This document shows, piece by piece, positions 16,754-24,794 of a stretch of DNA of 64,000 bases. Numbering within the stretch: position 1 is the stretch's first letter; every line of letters starts with the position of its first letter. A model generated the notes under the pieces. It was not told where the DNA came from, ran no database searches, and was given only the letters and a program-made list of their open reading frames with translations. The stretch comes from Paraburkholderia podalyriae (GTDB lineage Bacteria > Pseudomonadota > Gammaproteobacteria > Burkholderiales > Burkholderiaceae): positions 1 to 64,000 of the forward strand of contig NZ_VZQQ01000026.1 in NCBI RefSeq assembly GCF_014397785.1, in the 5' to 3' direction. The position numbers were made by a program, and so were the translations under genes.

Positions 16754-17500
16754 ATGTACAAACTCGTTCTCATCCGCCACGGCGAATCGACGTGGAACAA
16801 GGAAAACCGCTTCACCGGCTGGGTCGACGTCGACCTCACCGAGCAGGGCAATCTCGAGGCCCAGCAGGCGGGCGTGCTGCTGAAGGAAGCGGGCTACACG
16901 TTCGACATCGCCTACACGTCGGTGCTCAAGCGCGCGATCCGCACGCTGTGGCACGTGCAGGACCAGATGGATCTGATGTACCTGCCCGTCGTGCATTCGT
17001 GGCGCCTGAACGAACGCCACTACGGCGCGCTGTCGGGTCTGAACAAGGCCGAAACCGCCGCGAAGTTCGGCGACGAGCAGGTGCTGGTCTGGCGCCGCAG
17101 CTACGACACGCCGCCGCCCGCGCTCGAGCCGACCGACGAGCGCGCGCCCTATGCCGATCCGCGCTACGCGAAGGTGCCGCGCGAGCAGCTGCCGCTGACC
17201 GAGTGCCTGAAAGACACCGTCGCGCGCGTGCTGCCGCTGTGGAACGAGTCGATCGCGCCGGCCATCACGTCGGGCCGCAGCATCCTGATCGCCGCGCACG
17301 GCAACTCGATTCGCGCGCTGGTCAAATACCTCGACAACATCTCGGACAGCGACATCGTCGGCCTCAACATTCCGAACGGCGTGCCGCTCGTCTATGAACT
17401 CGACGACAACCTGAAGCCGATCAAGCACTACTATCTCGGCGACCAGGACGCGATCGCCAAGGCGCAAGCCGCGGTCGCGAGCCAGGGCAAGGCGGGCTGA
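16754..17500 (+). CDS. gpmA: 2,3-bisphosphoglycerate-dependent phosphoglycerate mutase
   Basis: This 248-residue glycolytic enzyme interconverts 3- and 2-phosphoglycerate. The phosphohistidine motif LIRHGESTWN (His9) and the second histidine in IAAHGNSIRALVKYL are present, together with RHYGALSGLNKAE, which is typical of the cofactor-dependent class. The length equals that of E. coli GpmA. It is divergent from the rhodanese-grxC operon and is followed by a large nested hairpin. Confidence 0.97.
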   Translation: MYKLVLIRHGESTWNKENRFTGWVDVDLTEQGNLEAQQAGVLLKEAGYTFDIAYTSVLKRAIRTLWHVQDQMDLMYLPVVHSWRLNERHYGALSGLNKAETAAKFGDEQVLVWRRSYDTPPPALEPTDERAPYADPRYAKVPREQLPLTECLKDTVARVLPLWNESIAPAITSGRSILIAAHGNSIRALVKYLDNISDSDIVGLNIPNGVPLVYELDDNLKPIKHYYLGDQDAIAKAQAAVASQGKAG

Positions 17501-17507
17501 TCGAGCG

Positions 17508-17571
17508 TTGCCGGCCGCGGCCCCGCGCCACCAAGACGCGCGGGGTCGCACGCAGACAACCGGGCCGGCAA
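17508..17571 (+). terminator. Nested hairpin after gpmA
   Basis: TTGCCGGCC (17508-17516) pairs with GGCCGGCAA (17563-17571), enclosing an inner stem CCCCGCG (17521-17527) and CGCGGGG (17539-17545). It begins just past the gpmA stop. No T-run follows, so termination efficiency is uncertain. The rest of the 352-base gap to the protease gene (17501-17852) shows no other feature beyond a TATACT at 17793-17798 without a clear -35. Confidence 0.5.
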
Positions 17572-17852
17572 GAAATACTGTATTGCGCCCGGTGGCCGGA
17601 GTCGGGCCGCTGCAGGAGTCAGCGTGGCGGCGACCGCATCCGTAGGTCTTGCGCGGCAGGTCTCGGTTTCGAGCCGCCGAGAGTCATGTCGCACGGCTCG
17701 CCATCCGCTGTCCGGATCGCAAGAACCAGGGCCTTCCCGTACTGTCGAAGCACGATTGCCTGCACCGCGCCCTGAGCAGGCGGGTGTGCAGTTATACTTG
17801 TCCGTCCAATCTTTATCGACGCTGCCACGCGCATCCGACCGCAACAGACTCT

Positions 17853-19430
17853 ATGCGAAAGAACCTGAAAAATATCGGCCTGATTGCCGCGGGCCTTGCT
17901 ACCGGTGTTTTTGCCACCCTGCAATACTCCGCCTCGGCCCAGCAACCCGCTAGCGCCGCGGTCGCCCCGCTGCCGCTAGACCAGCTCAGGCTTTTCGCCG
18001 AAGTGTTTGGGCAGATCAAGCACGAATACGTCGAACCGGTCGAAGACAAGAAGCTCCTCACCGCAGCGATCAAGGGCATGGTGTCGAGCCTCGACCCGCA
18101 CTCGTCGTACCTCGACAGGACCGACTACGAAGAGCTGCAGGAGCAGACCAAGGGCCGCTTCGCGGGCCTCGGCATCGAAATTTCGTCGGAAGACGGCCTG
18201 ATCAAGGTGATTTCGCCAATCGAAGACACGCCCGCGTTCCGCGCCGGCATCCGTCCGGGCGACCTGATCACGCGCATCAACGACAAGCCCGTGCGCGGCA
18301 TGACGCTCGACCAGGCGGTCAAGCAGATGCGCGGCGACCCGGGCACCAAGGTCACGCTGACCATCTTCCGCAAGACCGACGACCGCACGTTCCCGCTCAC
18401 CGTCACACGCGCGATCATCAAGGTGCAGTCCGTGAAGGGCAAGATCGTTGCGCCGGGCTTCGCGTATGTGCGCATCACGAGCTTCCAGGAACGCACCACG
18501 CCCGACCTCGCGGCCAAGCTGCAGGATCTCGCGCGCCAGGAGCCGAACCTGAAGGGCCTGATCCTCGACCTGCGCAACAACGGCGGCGGTTTGCTGCAGA
18601 GCGCGGTCGGCGTCGCGGGCGCGTTCCTGCCGCCGAGTTCGGTGGTGGTGTCGACCAACGGTCAGATTCCGGATTCGAAGCAGATCTATCGCGACACCTA
18701 CGATAACTACCGCCTGCAATCGTTCGACAGCGATCCGCTCAAGGACGTCCCGGCCATCTTCAAGACCGTGCCGATGGTCGTACTGACCAATGCGTACTCG
18801 GCGTCGGCGTCGGAAATCGTCGCGGGCGCGCTGCAGGATCAGCACCGCGCACTGATCCTCGGCAAGACCACGTTCGGCAAAGGCTCGGTGCAAACCGTGC
18901 GTCCCATGACGGCCGACACCGCGTTGCGCCTGACCACCGCGTATTACTACACGCCGAGCGGCCGTTCGATCCAGAACAAGGGCATCCGCCCGGACCTTCC
19001 GGTCGATCAATACGCGGACGGCGATCCGGACGACGCGCTCGTAACCCGCGAGGTCGACTACTCGAATCACCTGGCGAACACGCAGGACCCGAACGAGAAG
19101 AAGGAAGCGGAGCAACGCGAGCAGGAGCGCATGGATCAGTTGCGTCAGCTCGAAGAGCAGAACGACAAGAAGACGCCGGAACAGCGTCAGAAGGAGCGCG
19201 ACCGCAAGCCGGTCGAGTTCGGTTCGACCGACGACTTCATGTTGCAACAGGCGGTCGACAAGCTCGAAGGCAAGCCGGTTCAGGAATCCAAGTCGCTGAT
19301 GGAGCGCCGGCTCGCGCAGAACAAGCCGGGCACGTCGGCCTCCGCGCCGGTGGCGGTGAAGCCGACGCAACCGGTGCCGGGCGCATCGGGACCGGCGCCG
19401 GCTTCGGCACCGGCACCCGCTGGCAAGTAA
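17853..19430 (+). CDS. S41 family carboxy-terminal processing protease
   Basis: The 525-residue periplasmic protease begins with a signal peptide (1-29, cut near SASAQ). A PDZ domain (about 103-190, with GLGIEISSEDGLIKV and AGIRPGDLI) is followed by the S41 catalytic core. The catalytic Ser318 (YSASASEI) and Lys343 (FGKGS) are 25 residues apart, as in CtpA and Prc. The C-terminal 150 residues are charged and then Pro/Ala-rich. CtpA-type enzymes trim periplasmic and cell-wall proteins. It precedes moeB on the same strand. Confidence 0.94.
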   Translation: MRKNLKNIGLIAAGLATGVFATLQYSASAQQPASAAVAPLPLDQLRLFAEVFGQIKHEYVEPVEDKKLLTAAIKGMVSSLDPHSSYLDRTDYEELQEQTKGRFAGLGIEISSEDGLIKVISPIEDTPAFRAGIRPGDLITRINDKPVRGMTLDQAVKQMRGDPGTKVTLTIFRKTDDRTFPLTVTRAIIKVQSVKGKIVAPGFAYVRITSFQERTTPDLAAKLQDLARQEPNLKGLILDLRNNGGGLLQSAVGVAGAFLPPSSVVVSTNGQIPDSKQIYRDTYDNYRLQSFDSDPLKDVPAIFKTVPMVVLTNAYSASASEIVAGALQDQHRALILGKTTFGKGSVQTVRPMTADTALRLTTAYYYTPSGRSIQNKGIRPDLPVDQYADGDPDDALVTREVDYSNHLANTQDPNEKKEAEQREQERMDQLRQLEEQNDKKTPEQRQKERDRKPVEFGSTDDFMLQQAVDKLEGKPVQESKSLMERRLAQNKPGTSASAPVAVKPTQPVPGASGPAPASAPAPAGK

Positions 19431-19466
19431 GTTCGAGAATAAGCTGGAAAATAAGCAACGAACCGC

Positions 19467-19503
19467 GCGTGTCTTCGCAGCACGATAGCCTGCGAAGACA
19501 CGC
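19467..19503 (+). terminator. 14-bp hairpin downstream of the S41 protease gene
   Basis: GCGTGTCTTCGCAG (19467-19480) pairs perfectly with CTGCGAAGACACGC (19490-19503) around a 9-base loop. It begins 37 bases past the protease stop. No T-run follows, so it may be a weak terminator, an RNA 3' end stabiliser or a protein-binding palindrome. A second, shorter hairpin (GCCGCCG/CGGCGGC) lies at 19523-19542. Confidence 0.6.
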
Positions 19504-19665
19504 CGCAAGAGTCTCGGCAAAGGCCGCCGCATAGCCGGCGGCGTCTCACGGCAAGCCGCAACAGCCACCCTCCCCGCGCGATTAAAATAACAGCCACGAA
19601 TGCGCGCCGCGGACCCCCGGTCTGCCTCTCCCTGCGCGACATAGCGACACACTCACGCGCCCGCC

Positions 19666-20424
19666 ATGAATGACGATCAACTCCTTCGCTACTCCCGCCA
19701 TATCCTCGTCGACGAAATCGGCATCGAGGCGCAGCAGCGTTTTATCGACGCCCATGCAATCATCGTCGGCGCGGGCGGGCTCGGTTCGCCGGTCGCGCTG
19801 TATCTCGCGGCGGCGGGCGTCGGCCGTCTGACACTCGTCGATGCAGATACCGTCGACCTGACCAATCTGCAGCGGCAGATCCTGCACGTGAGCGCGTCGG
19901 TTGGACGCAGCAAGGTCGAGTCCGGGCGCGACCTGCTCGCGCAGATCAATCCCGAGGTCGTCGTCAATCCGGTGGCCGAACGCGTCGACGATGCGTGGCT
20001 GGATCGCGAGGTGCCGCACGCCAATGTCGTGCTCGATTGCACCGACAACTTCGCGACGCGTCACGCGATCAACCGCGCGTGCGTCAAGCATCGCGTGCCG
20101 CTCGTGTCGGGCGCGGCGCTGCGCTTCGACGGCCAGATCAGCACTTTCGATTTCCGCAACGAAGCGTCGCCATGCTACGCGTGCGTGTTTCCCGAAGACC
20201 AGCCGTTCGAGGAAGTCGCATGCTCGACGATGGGCGTGTTCGCGCCGACGGTCGGCATCATCGGTTCGATGCAGGCCGCCGAAGCGCTGAAGTTGATCGG
20301 CGAAATCGGCACGCCGCTCGTGGGACGCCTGACGATGCTCGATTCGCTGCGGATGGAATGGAACACGATGCGCATCGGACGTCAGCTGGATTGTCCGGTG
20401 TGCGGCCACGCGCACGGGTCCTGA
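19666..20424 (+). CDS. moeB: HesA/MoeB/ThiF family adenylyltransferase
   Basis: This 252-residue E1-like enzyme adenylates the C-terminal glycine of a sulfur carrier (MoaD or ThiS) for molybdopterin or thiazole synthesis. The N-terminal RYSRHILVDEIGIEAQQ, the ATP-binding GAGGLGSPVALYLAAAGVG, the adenylation segment VDLTNLQRQILH, DCTDNFATR and two zinc-binding CxxC pairs (CYAC, CPVC) are all present. MoeB and ThiF cannot be separated firmly by sequence. It is convergent with ptsI, 37 bases away. Confidence 0.9.
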   Translation: MNDDQLLRYSRHILVDEIGIEAQQRFIDAHAIIVGAGGLGSPVALYLAAAGVGRLTLVDADTVDLTNLQRQILHVSASVGRSKVESGRDLLAQINPEVVVNPVAERVDDAWLDREVPHANVVLDCTDNFATRHAINRACVKHRVPLVSGAALRFDGQISTFDFRNEASPCYACVFPEDQPFEEVACSTMGVFAPTVGIIGSMQAAEALKLIGEIGTPLVGRLTMLDSLRMEWNTMRIGRQLDCPVCGHAHGS

Positions 20425-20461
20425 GGCGGTTCCATGCTACTCGCGACGAAGCGCCTCGGGT

Positions 20462-22207
20462 TCAAACCAGCGCGACCCGCTTGAGCGCCGCCTGCACCTC
20501 TTCCGGCTCGAACGAAGCCAGCACATCGGCCACCGGCTTCTCCAGCGTCTTCAGATGCGAGCGCAGTACCTCCTGCTTAACCTCGAGCAGTTGGCTCGGA
20601 TGCATCGAAAACTCGGTCAGGCCCATGCCGAGCAACAGACGCGTCAACGCCGGATCGCCCGCCATCTCACCGCATACCGACACGGGCACGCCCGCGCGCT
20701 TCGCCTCGCGCAGCGTGAACGCGATCAGATGCAGCACGGCCGGGTGCAGCGGATCGTACAGATGCGCGACCGCGTTGTCCGAGCGATCGATCGCGAGCGT
20801 GTACTGAATCAGATCGTTGGTGCCGATCGACAGAAAATCGAGCCGCTTCAGAAACAGCGGCAACGCGATCGCGGCGGCCGGAATCTCGATCATCGCGCCG
20901 ACCTGCACGTTCGGATCGTAAGCGATACCCGCGTCGTCGAGTTGACGCTTGGCTTCACGGATCAGATCGAGCGTCTGGTCGATTTCCTGCGCGTGCGCGA
21001 GCATCGGGATCAGGATCTTCACCTTGCCGAATGCCGACGCGCGCAGGATAGCGCGCAGCTGCGTGAGGAACATCTGCGGCTCGGACAGGCTCCAGCGAAT
21101 CGCTCGCAAACCGAGCGCCGGATTCGCGGCGGTCTCGTAGCCGTCGCTGCTGGCCATCGAATCGAGCGGCTTGTCGGCGCCGACGTCGATCGTGCGGATC
21201 GTGACCGGCAAGCCGTTCATTAGCTCGACCGCGCGACGATATGCGCTGAACTGCGCCTCCTCTTCGGGCATCCGGTGCTTGTGATTCATGAACAGGAACT
21301 CGGTGCGGAACAGACCCACGCCGGTCGCGCCCGATTCGATCGCCGCGCGCGCGTCGTCCGGCAATTCGATGTTCGCGCACAGTTCGATGCGCGTGCCGCA
21401 CAGCGTTTGCGTCGGCGAGAACTTGAGCCGTTGCAGCTTGCGCTGCTCCAGCTCCTTCTCGCTTTGCCGGTACGAGTATTCCTCGAGCACGATCGGCGCG
21501 GGATCGACGATCACAATGCCGTGGTCGCCATCGACGATGATCAGATCGTCCTGGCGGATCAGCGCGCTCGCATGCTGCACGCCGACCGCGGCCGGAATGC
21601 CGAGGCTGCGCGCGACGATCGCGGTGTGCGACGTGCGCCCGCCCAGATCGGTGACGAAGCCCTGGAACGTCTGTGTCTTGAACTGCATCATGTCGGCCGG
21701 CGCGATGTCGTGCGCGACCACGATCATCTCGTCGCATGCGCCATGCACGTTGTTGACGATGCCCGGCGCGCCCGCGAGTGCCTTCAACACGCGCTCGACG
21801 ACCTGCTCGATGTCGGCCTTGCGCTCGCGCAGGTATTCGTCTTCGATAGTGTCGAAATGGCGCGACAGTCTTTCGAGCTGTTCGGTCAGCGCCCATTCGA
21901 CGTTGTAGCGGCGCGTGCGGATCAAGTCGATGGTTTCCTGCACGAGCATGGCGTCGTTCAGGATCATCGTATGAACGTCGATGAATGCGCCCACTTCGCT
22001 AGGGGCATCGGCGGCGAGATCGGCGCGCAATACATTGAGTTCTTCATGCACGCGTTGCTGAGCCGCGCGAAAACGCTCGATCTCCCCTTCGATCTGGGCA
22101 AGTTCGATCAGATAGTGGTCTACGTCGAGTGCTGCCGGGGCGATCAGATAGGCCCGCCCGATGGCGATACCCCGTGACACGGGAATTCCATGCAGCGTGA
22201 ATGACAC
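20462..22207 (-). CDS. ptsI: Phosphoenolpyruvate-protein phosphotransferase (EI)
   Basis: This 581-residue cytosolic enzyme takes phosphate from PEP and passes it to HPr. The phosphohistidine is His194 in GGRTSHTAIVARS. The PEP-binding barrel carries GVGLFRTEFLFM and the C-terminal VCGEMAGD. The start is GTG 22207 (MSFTLHGIPVSRGIAIG) because AGGAGG ends 5 bases before it; a GTG two codons upstream is too close to that site. A terminator separates it from ptsH, and a TATAAT lies upstream. Confidence 0.97.
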   Translation of the reverse strand: MSFTLHGIPVSRGIAIGRAYLIAPAALDVDHYLIELAQIEGEIERFRAAQQRVHEELNVLRADLAADAPSEVGAFIDVHTMILNDAMLVQETIDLIRTRRYNVEWALTEQLERLSRHFDTIEDEYLRERKADIEQVVERVLKALAGAPGIVNNVHGACDEMIVVAHDIAPADMMQFKTQTFQGFVTDLGGRTSHTAIVARSLGIPAAVGVQHASALIRQDDLIIVDGDHGIVIVDPAPIVLEEYSYRQSEKELEQRKLQRLKFSPTQTLCGTRIELCANIELPDDARAAIESGATGVGLFRTEFLFMNHKHRMPEEEAQFSAYRRAVELMNGLPVTIRTIDVGADKPLDSMASSDGYETAANPALGLRAIRWSLSEPQMFLTQLRAILRASAFGKVKILIPMLAHAQEIDQTLDLIREAKRQLDDAGIAYDPNVQVGAMIEIPAAAIALPLFLKRLDFLSIGTNDLIQYTLAIDRSDNAVAHLYDPLHPAVLHLIAFTLREAKRAGVPVSVCGEMAGDPALTRLLLGMGLTEFSMHPSQLLEVKQEVLRSHLKTLEKPVADVLASFEPEEVQAALKRVALV

Positions 22208-22272
22208 GCGCACCTCCTCTAGTTGTGTGATGCCGCGGCAAAGCGCTGCAATGCTCTCAGACTGTACCAGGC

Positions 22273-22278
22273 ATTATA
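22273..22278 (-). promoter_or_regulatory. Candidate -10 element for ptsI
   Basis: A perfect TATAAT on the minus strand predicts a transcription start near 22266 and a leader of about 59 bases for ptsI. The best -35 at 17 bases is the poor ATACAT. Since a terminator closes the ptsH transcript upstream, ptsI would need such a promoter. The surrounding 22214-22515 is noticeably AT-rich and holds no gene. Confidence 0.5.
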
Positions 22279-22514
22279 AATTCCGCGCCTTCGTAATGTA
22301 TGTTCGGGGTGTGTGCAGCGCAGCACGAATCATCGTATTCAGGTGTCGTCGTACCGAGCGAAGCTTCGCTTTATACGCGTCGCGCAAAATATATGGTTTA
22401 AACATTGAAAACGCATGTCGCCTTACACACTTTTCCCGATGGCTTTCGCTCCGCTTCTAGATCCCTTCAATGTCGATTAACAGGCGCCTCATCTGATATT
22501 CAAATGTCGGCTGC

Positions 22515-22542
22515 GAAAAAAAGCCGCGGACTGAGCCGCGGC
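22515..22542 (-). terminator. Rho-independent terminator between ptsH and ptsI
   Basis: On the minus strand GCCGCGG and CCGCGGC (plus-strand positions 22536-22542 and 22523-22529) form a 7-bp GC stem with a 6-base loop, followed directly by a run of T residues at 22522-22515. It begins 27 bases past the ptsH stop codon. This is a textbook intrinsic terminator placed between two genes often cotranscribed. Confidence 0.85.
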
Positions 22543-22569
22543 ATTTCGTCGATCGCAAAACGCGCGGCT

Positions 22570-22839
22570 TTATTGACCTTCGCCGAATTTTTCGGCGATC
22601 AGTTTCAACAGCGCGTCCATCGCTTCCTTTTCGTCGGCGCCTTCCGTTTCGATCAGCACGGTACTGCCGATGCCAGCGGCCAGCATCATCACGCCCATGA
22701 TGCTCTTCGCGTTGATACGACGGCCATTGCGGCTCATCCAGATTTCCGCCTGGTAGTTGCCCGCGAGTTGCGTCAACTTGGCCGACGCGCGCGCGTGCAG
22801 CCCCAGCTTGTTCACAATAGTCGTTTCCTGTTGCAGCAT
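22570..22839 (-). CDS. ptsH: Phosphocarrier protein HPr
   Basis: This 89-residue protein carries phosphate from EI to EIIA proteins. His15 (KLGLHARAS) is the phosphorylation site. The KSIMGVMMLAA segment contains the serine that HPr kinase can phosphorylate. The start MLQQETTI is chosen because it places the active histidine at 15, as in other HPr proteins. It lies between the EIIA gene and ptsI in a set lacking a sugar permease. Confidence 0.96.
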   Translation of the reverse strand: MLQQETTIVNKLGLHARASAKLTQLAGNYQAEIWMSRNGRRINAKSIMGVMMLAAGIGSTVLIETEGADEKEAMDALLKLIAEKFGEGQ

Positions 22840-22963
22840 GTGATGGTCCGAAGCGCGGGTGAATGAAATGGTGAAAGGTGAAACCACAAAGCGGCTGCAA
22901 TGCGATTGAAGCCAGTGCGAAGCCGTTTGAATCTGTCAAAGCTTGCCTGCGAACCAGCCCGAT

Positions 22964-23491
22964 TTACAGGCCGGGCGCGTCCGTCTTTTGCGTCAGATCG
23001 GCATCGGGCGGTAACGCGGGAACACAATCGGCGGGCGCCGCGTCGGGTGGCAGCGCCGGCAGGCAAGCGGCCGAGCAGACTGGCGACGCGACCGCTTCCG
23101 GCGTCGCCGGTCCGATCGCGTGCACACCCTTGGTCGCACCGGCGAGCGCCTTGTCGACGAGCGTGTCGAGCGGCGTGGCGCGATAGCAGACCGCGCGCAC
23201 CAGCATCGGCAGATTGACGCCGCACAGCACGCGCACGTCCGGCACGTTGGCGAGCCGGCCCGCGATGTTGGCCGGCGTCGCGCCGAACATGTCGGTCAGC
23301 ACAAGCGCGCCGTTCTCTTCCTTCAGCCGCGCGACTTCCGAATTCGCAAACGCAACGACCTGCGTGGGATCGCAATCCGGCGACACGTCGATCACGCCGA
23401 TACGCGCCGGCAAACCGCCATAGATGTGGGAAATGCAATCGCGCAACGCGGTGGCGAATGGAGCGTGCGCAATGATCAGAATGCCTGCCAT
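22964..23491 (-). CDS. Mannose-family EIIA protein with a Pro/Cys-rich C-terminal tail
   Basis: The first 130 residues are a PTS EIIA(Man) domain. MAGILIIAHAPFA puts the phosphorylated His at position 9, and LTDMFGATPANIAGRL and GVNLPMLVRAV follow. The remaining 40 or so residues are unusual, with two copies of PALPPDA and three cysteines (VCSAACLP, ADCVP). No EIIB or membrane component is in the window, so a regulatory phosphorelay is likelier than sugar uptake. The order gshB, EIIA, ptsH, ptsI is usual in betaproteobacteria. Confidence 0.9.
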   Translation of the reverse strand: MAGILIIAHAPFATALRDCISHIYGGLPARIGVIDVSPDCDPTQVVAFANSEVARLKEENGALVLTDMFGATPANIAGRLANVPDVRVLCGVNLPMLVRAVCYRATPLDTLVDKALAGATKGVHAIGPATPEAVASPVCSAACLPALPPDAAPADCVPALPPDADLTQKTDAPGL

Positions 23492-23734
23492 GTCAGCCTT
23501 ACTGCAAAAGAACGGCCCCAAACCGCGGACCGGGACTCGAGCCCGGTTCGCCATCGCCCACGACCGGCCGTGGATCGCGAGGGCGGGAATGCATCGTCGG
23601 GCGAGCGGGCATTGTAGCAGCCTCATTTTCGCGCCAATCCCGACGGCGCGCCTGATGCGGGTTTACTACACAGATTGGGGGTAGGACCGGCCAATCAAGG
23701 CCGCCGCGTCGACCTGCCTCACGAGGGCCACGCG

Positions 23735-24691
23735 TCAGCCGACCGCGCGCTCCAGCGCGTCGACGAACATGGCGGCGACGTCGAAGCCGGTCTGGTCCAT
23801 GATCTCGCGGAAACACGTCGGGCTCGTGACGTTCACTTCGGTGAGCCAGTCGCCGATCGCATCGAGCCCAACCAGCAGCAAGCCACGCGCCGCCAGCACC
23901 GGCGCCAAGGTATCGGCGATCTTGCGATCGTGCCCGCTGAGCGGCCGCGCCACTCCCAGCCCGCCGGCTGCCAGATTGCCACGCACCTCATTACCCTGAG
24001 GAATACGCGCGAGCGAGTACGGCACCGCTTCGCCACCGATCAGCAGAATGCGCTTGTCACCCTCCTTGATCTCGGGGATGAATTTCTGCGCCATCACCGA
24101 GCGCGCGCCGTCGTGGCTCAGCATTTCGATGATCGAGCCCAGGTTCATGCCGTCCGCCTTCACGCGGAACACGCCCATGCCGCCCATGCCGTCGAGCGGC
24201 TTCAGAATCACGTCGCCGTGCTGTTCGTGAAACGCGCGCAGACGCGCCGGGTCGCGCGTGACCAGCGTCGGCGCGACGAACTGCGCGAACTCGCCGATCG
24301 CGAGCTTCTCCGAATGATCGCGAATCGCCTGCGGCTTGTTGAAGATCCGCGCGCCGCCGCGCTCGGCCAGTTCGAGCAGCCACGTCGACGTCACATATTC
24401 CATGTCGAACGGCGGGTCCTTGCGCATCACGACCGCGCCGAAGCTCGCCAGCGCGCGCGGCGCCGCGGCATCGGCGGCGAACCACACGTCACGATGCAGA
24501 TCGGTGGTATCGCCGGTGATCGCGATGCGTTGCACGTTCGCCTCGACATCGCCGCCCGTCCACGCCAGATGCTTCGGCTCGCAGGTGTACACCGTGTGAC
24601 CGCGCCGCGCCGCATCGGCCATCATCGCGTAGGTCGTGTCTTTGTAGATCTTGAAATGGTTGAGCGGATCGGCGATGAAAAGAATGTCCAT
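23735..24691 (-). CDS. gshB: Glutathione synthetase
   Basis: This 318-residue ATP-grasp enzyme joins gamma-glutamylcysteine and glycine. It starts MDILFIADPLNHFKIYKDTT, the diagnostic GshB N-terminus. It contains the ATP-binding DVILKPLDGMGGMGVFRV and the MAQKFIPEIKEGDKRILLIGGEAVPYSLARIP stretch, and ends with LTEVNVTSPTCFREI. It follows gshA by 103 bases on the same strand, so both glutathione steps are encoded together. Confidence 0.97.
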   Translation of the reverse strand: MDILFIADPLNHFKIYKDTTYAMMADAARRGHTVYTCEPKHLAWTGGDVEANVQRIAITGDTTDLHRDVWFAADAAAPRALASFGAVVMRKDPPFDMEYVTSTWLLELAERGGARIFNKPQAIRDHSEKLAIGEFAQFVAPTLVTRDPARLRAFHEQHGDVILKPLDGMGGMGVFRVKADGMNLGSIIEMLSHDGARSVMAQKFIPEIKEGDKRILLIGGEAVPYSLARIPQGNEVRGNLAAGGLGVARPLSGHDRKIADTLAPVLAARGLLLVGLDAIGDWLTEVNVTSPTCFREIMDQTGFDVAAMFVDALERAVG

Positions 24692-24794
24692 GAAGGTTCC
24701 GGTGCGCCCTGACAGGCGTGACATTGTTCGTCAATATAGTCTGTGAAGACGGCGATGGCGGCACGTGTGCCGCCATCTTGCCGCGCGGGCTGGC

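Noticed and set aside
17640..17720. tRNA-like segment with a GGTTTCGAGCC sequence
   Set aside because: No acceptor or D arm could be formed around it and no CCA-proximal stem fits.
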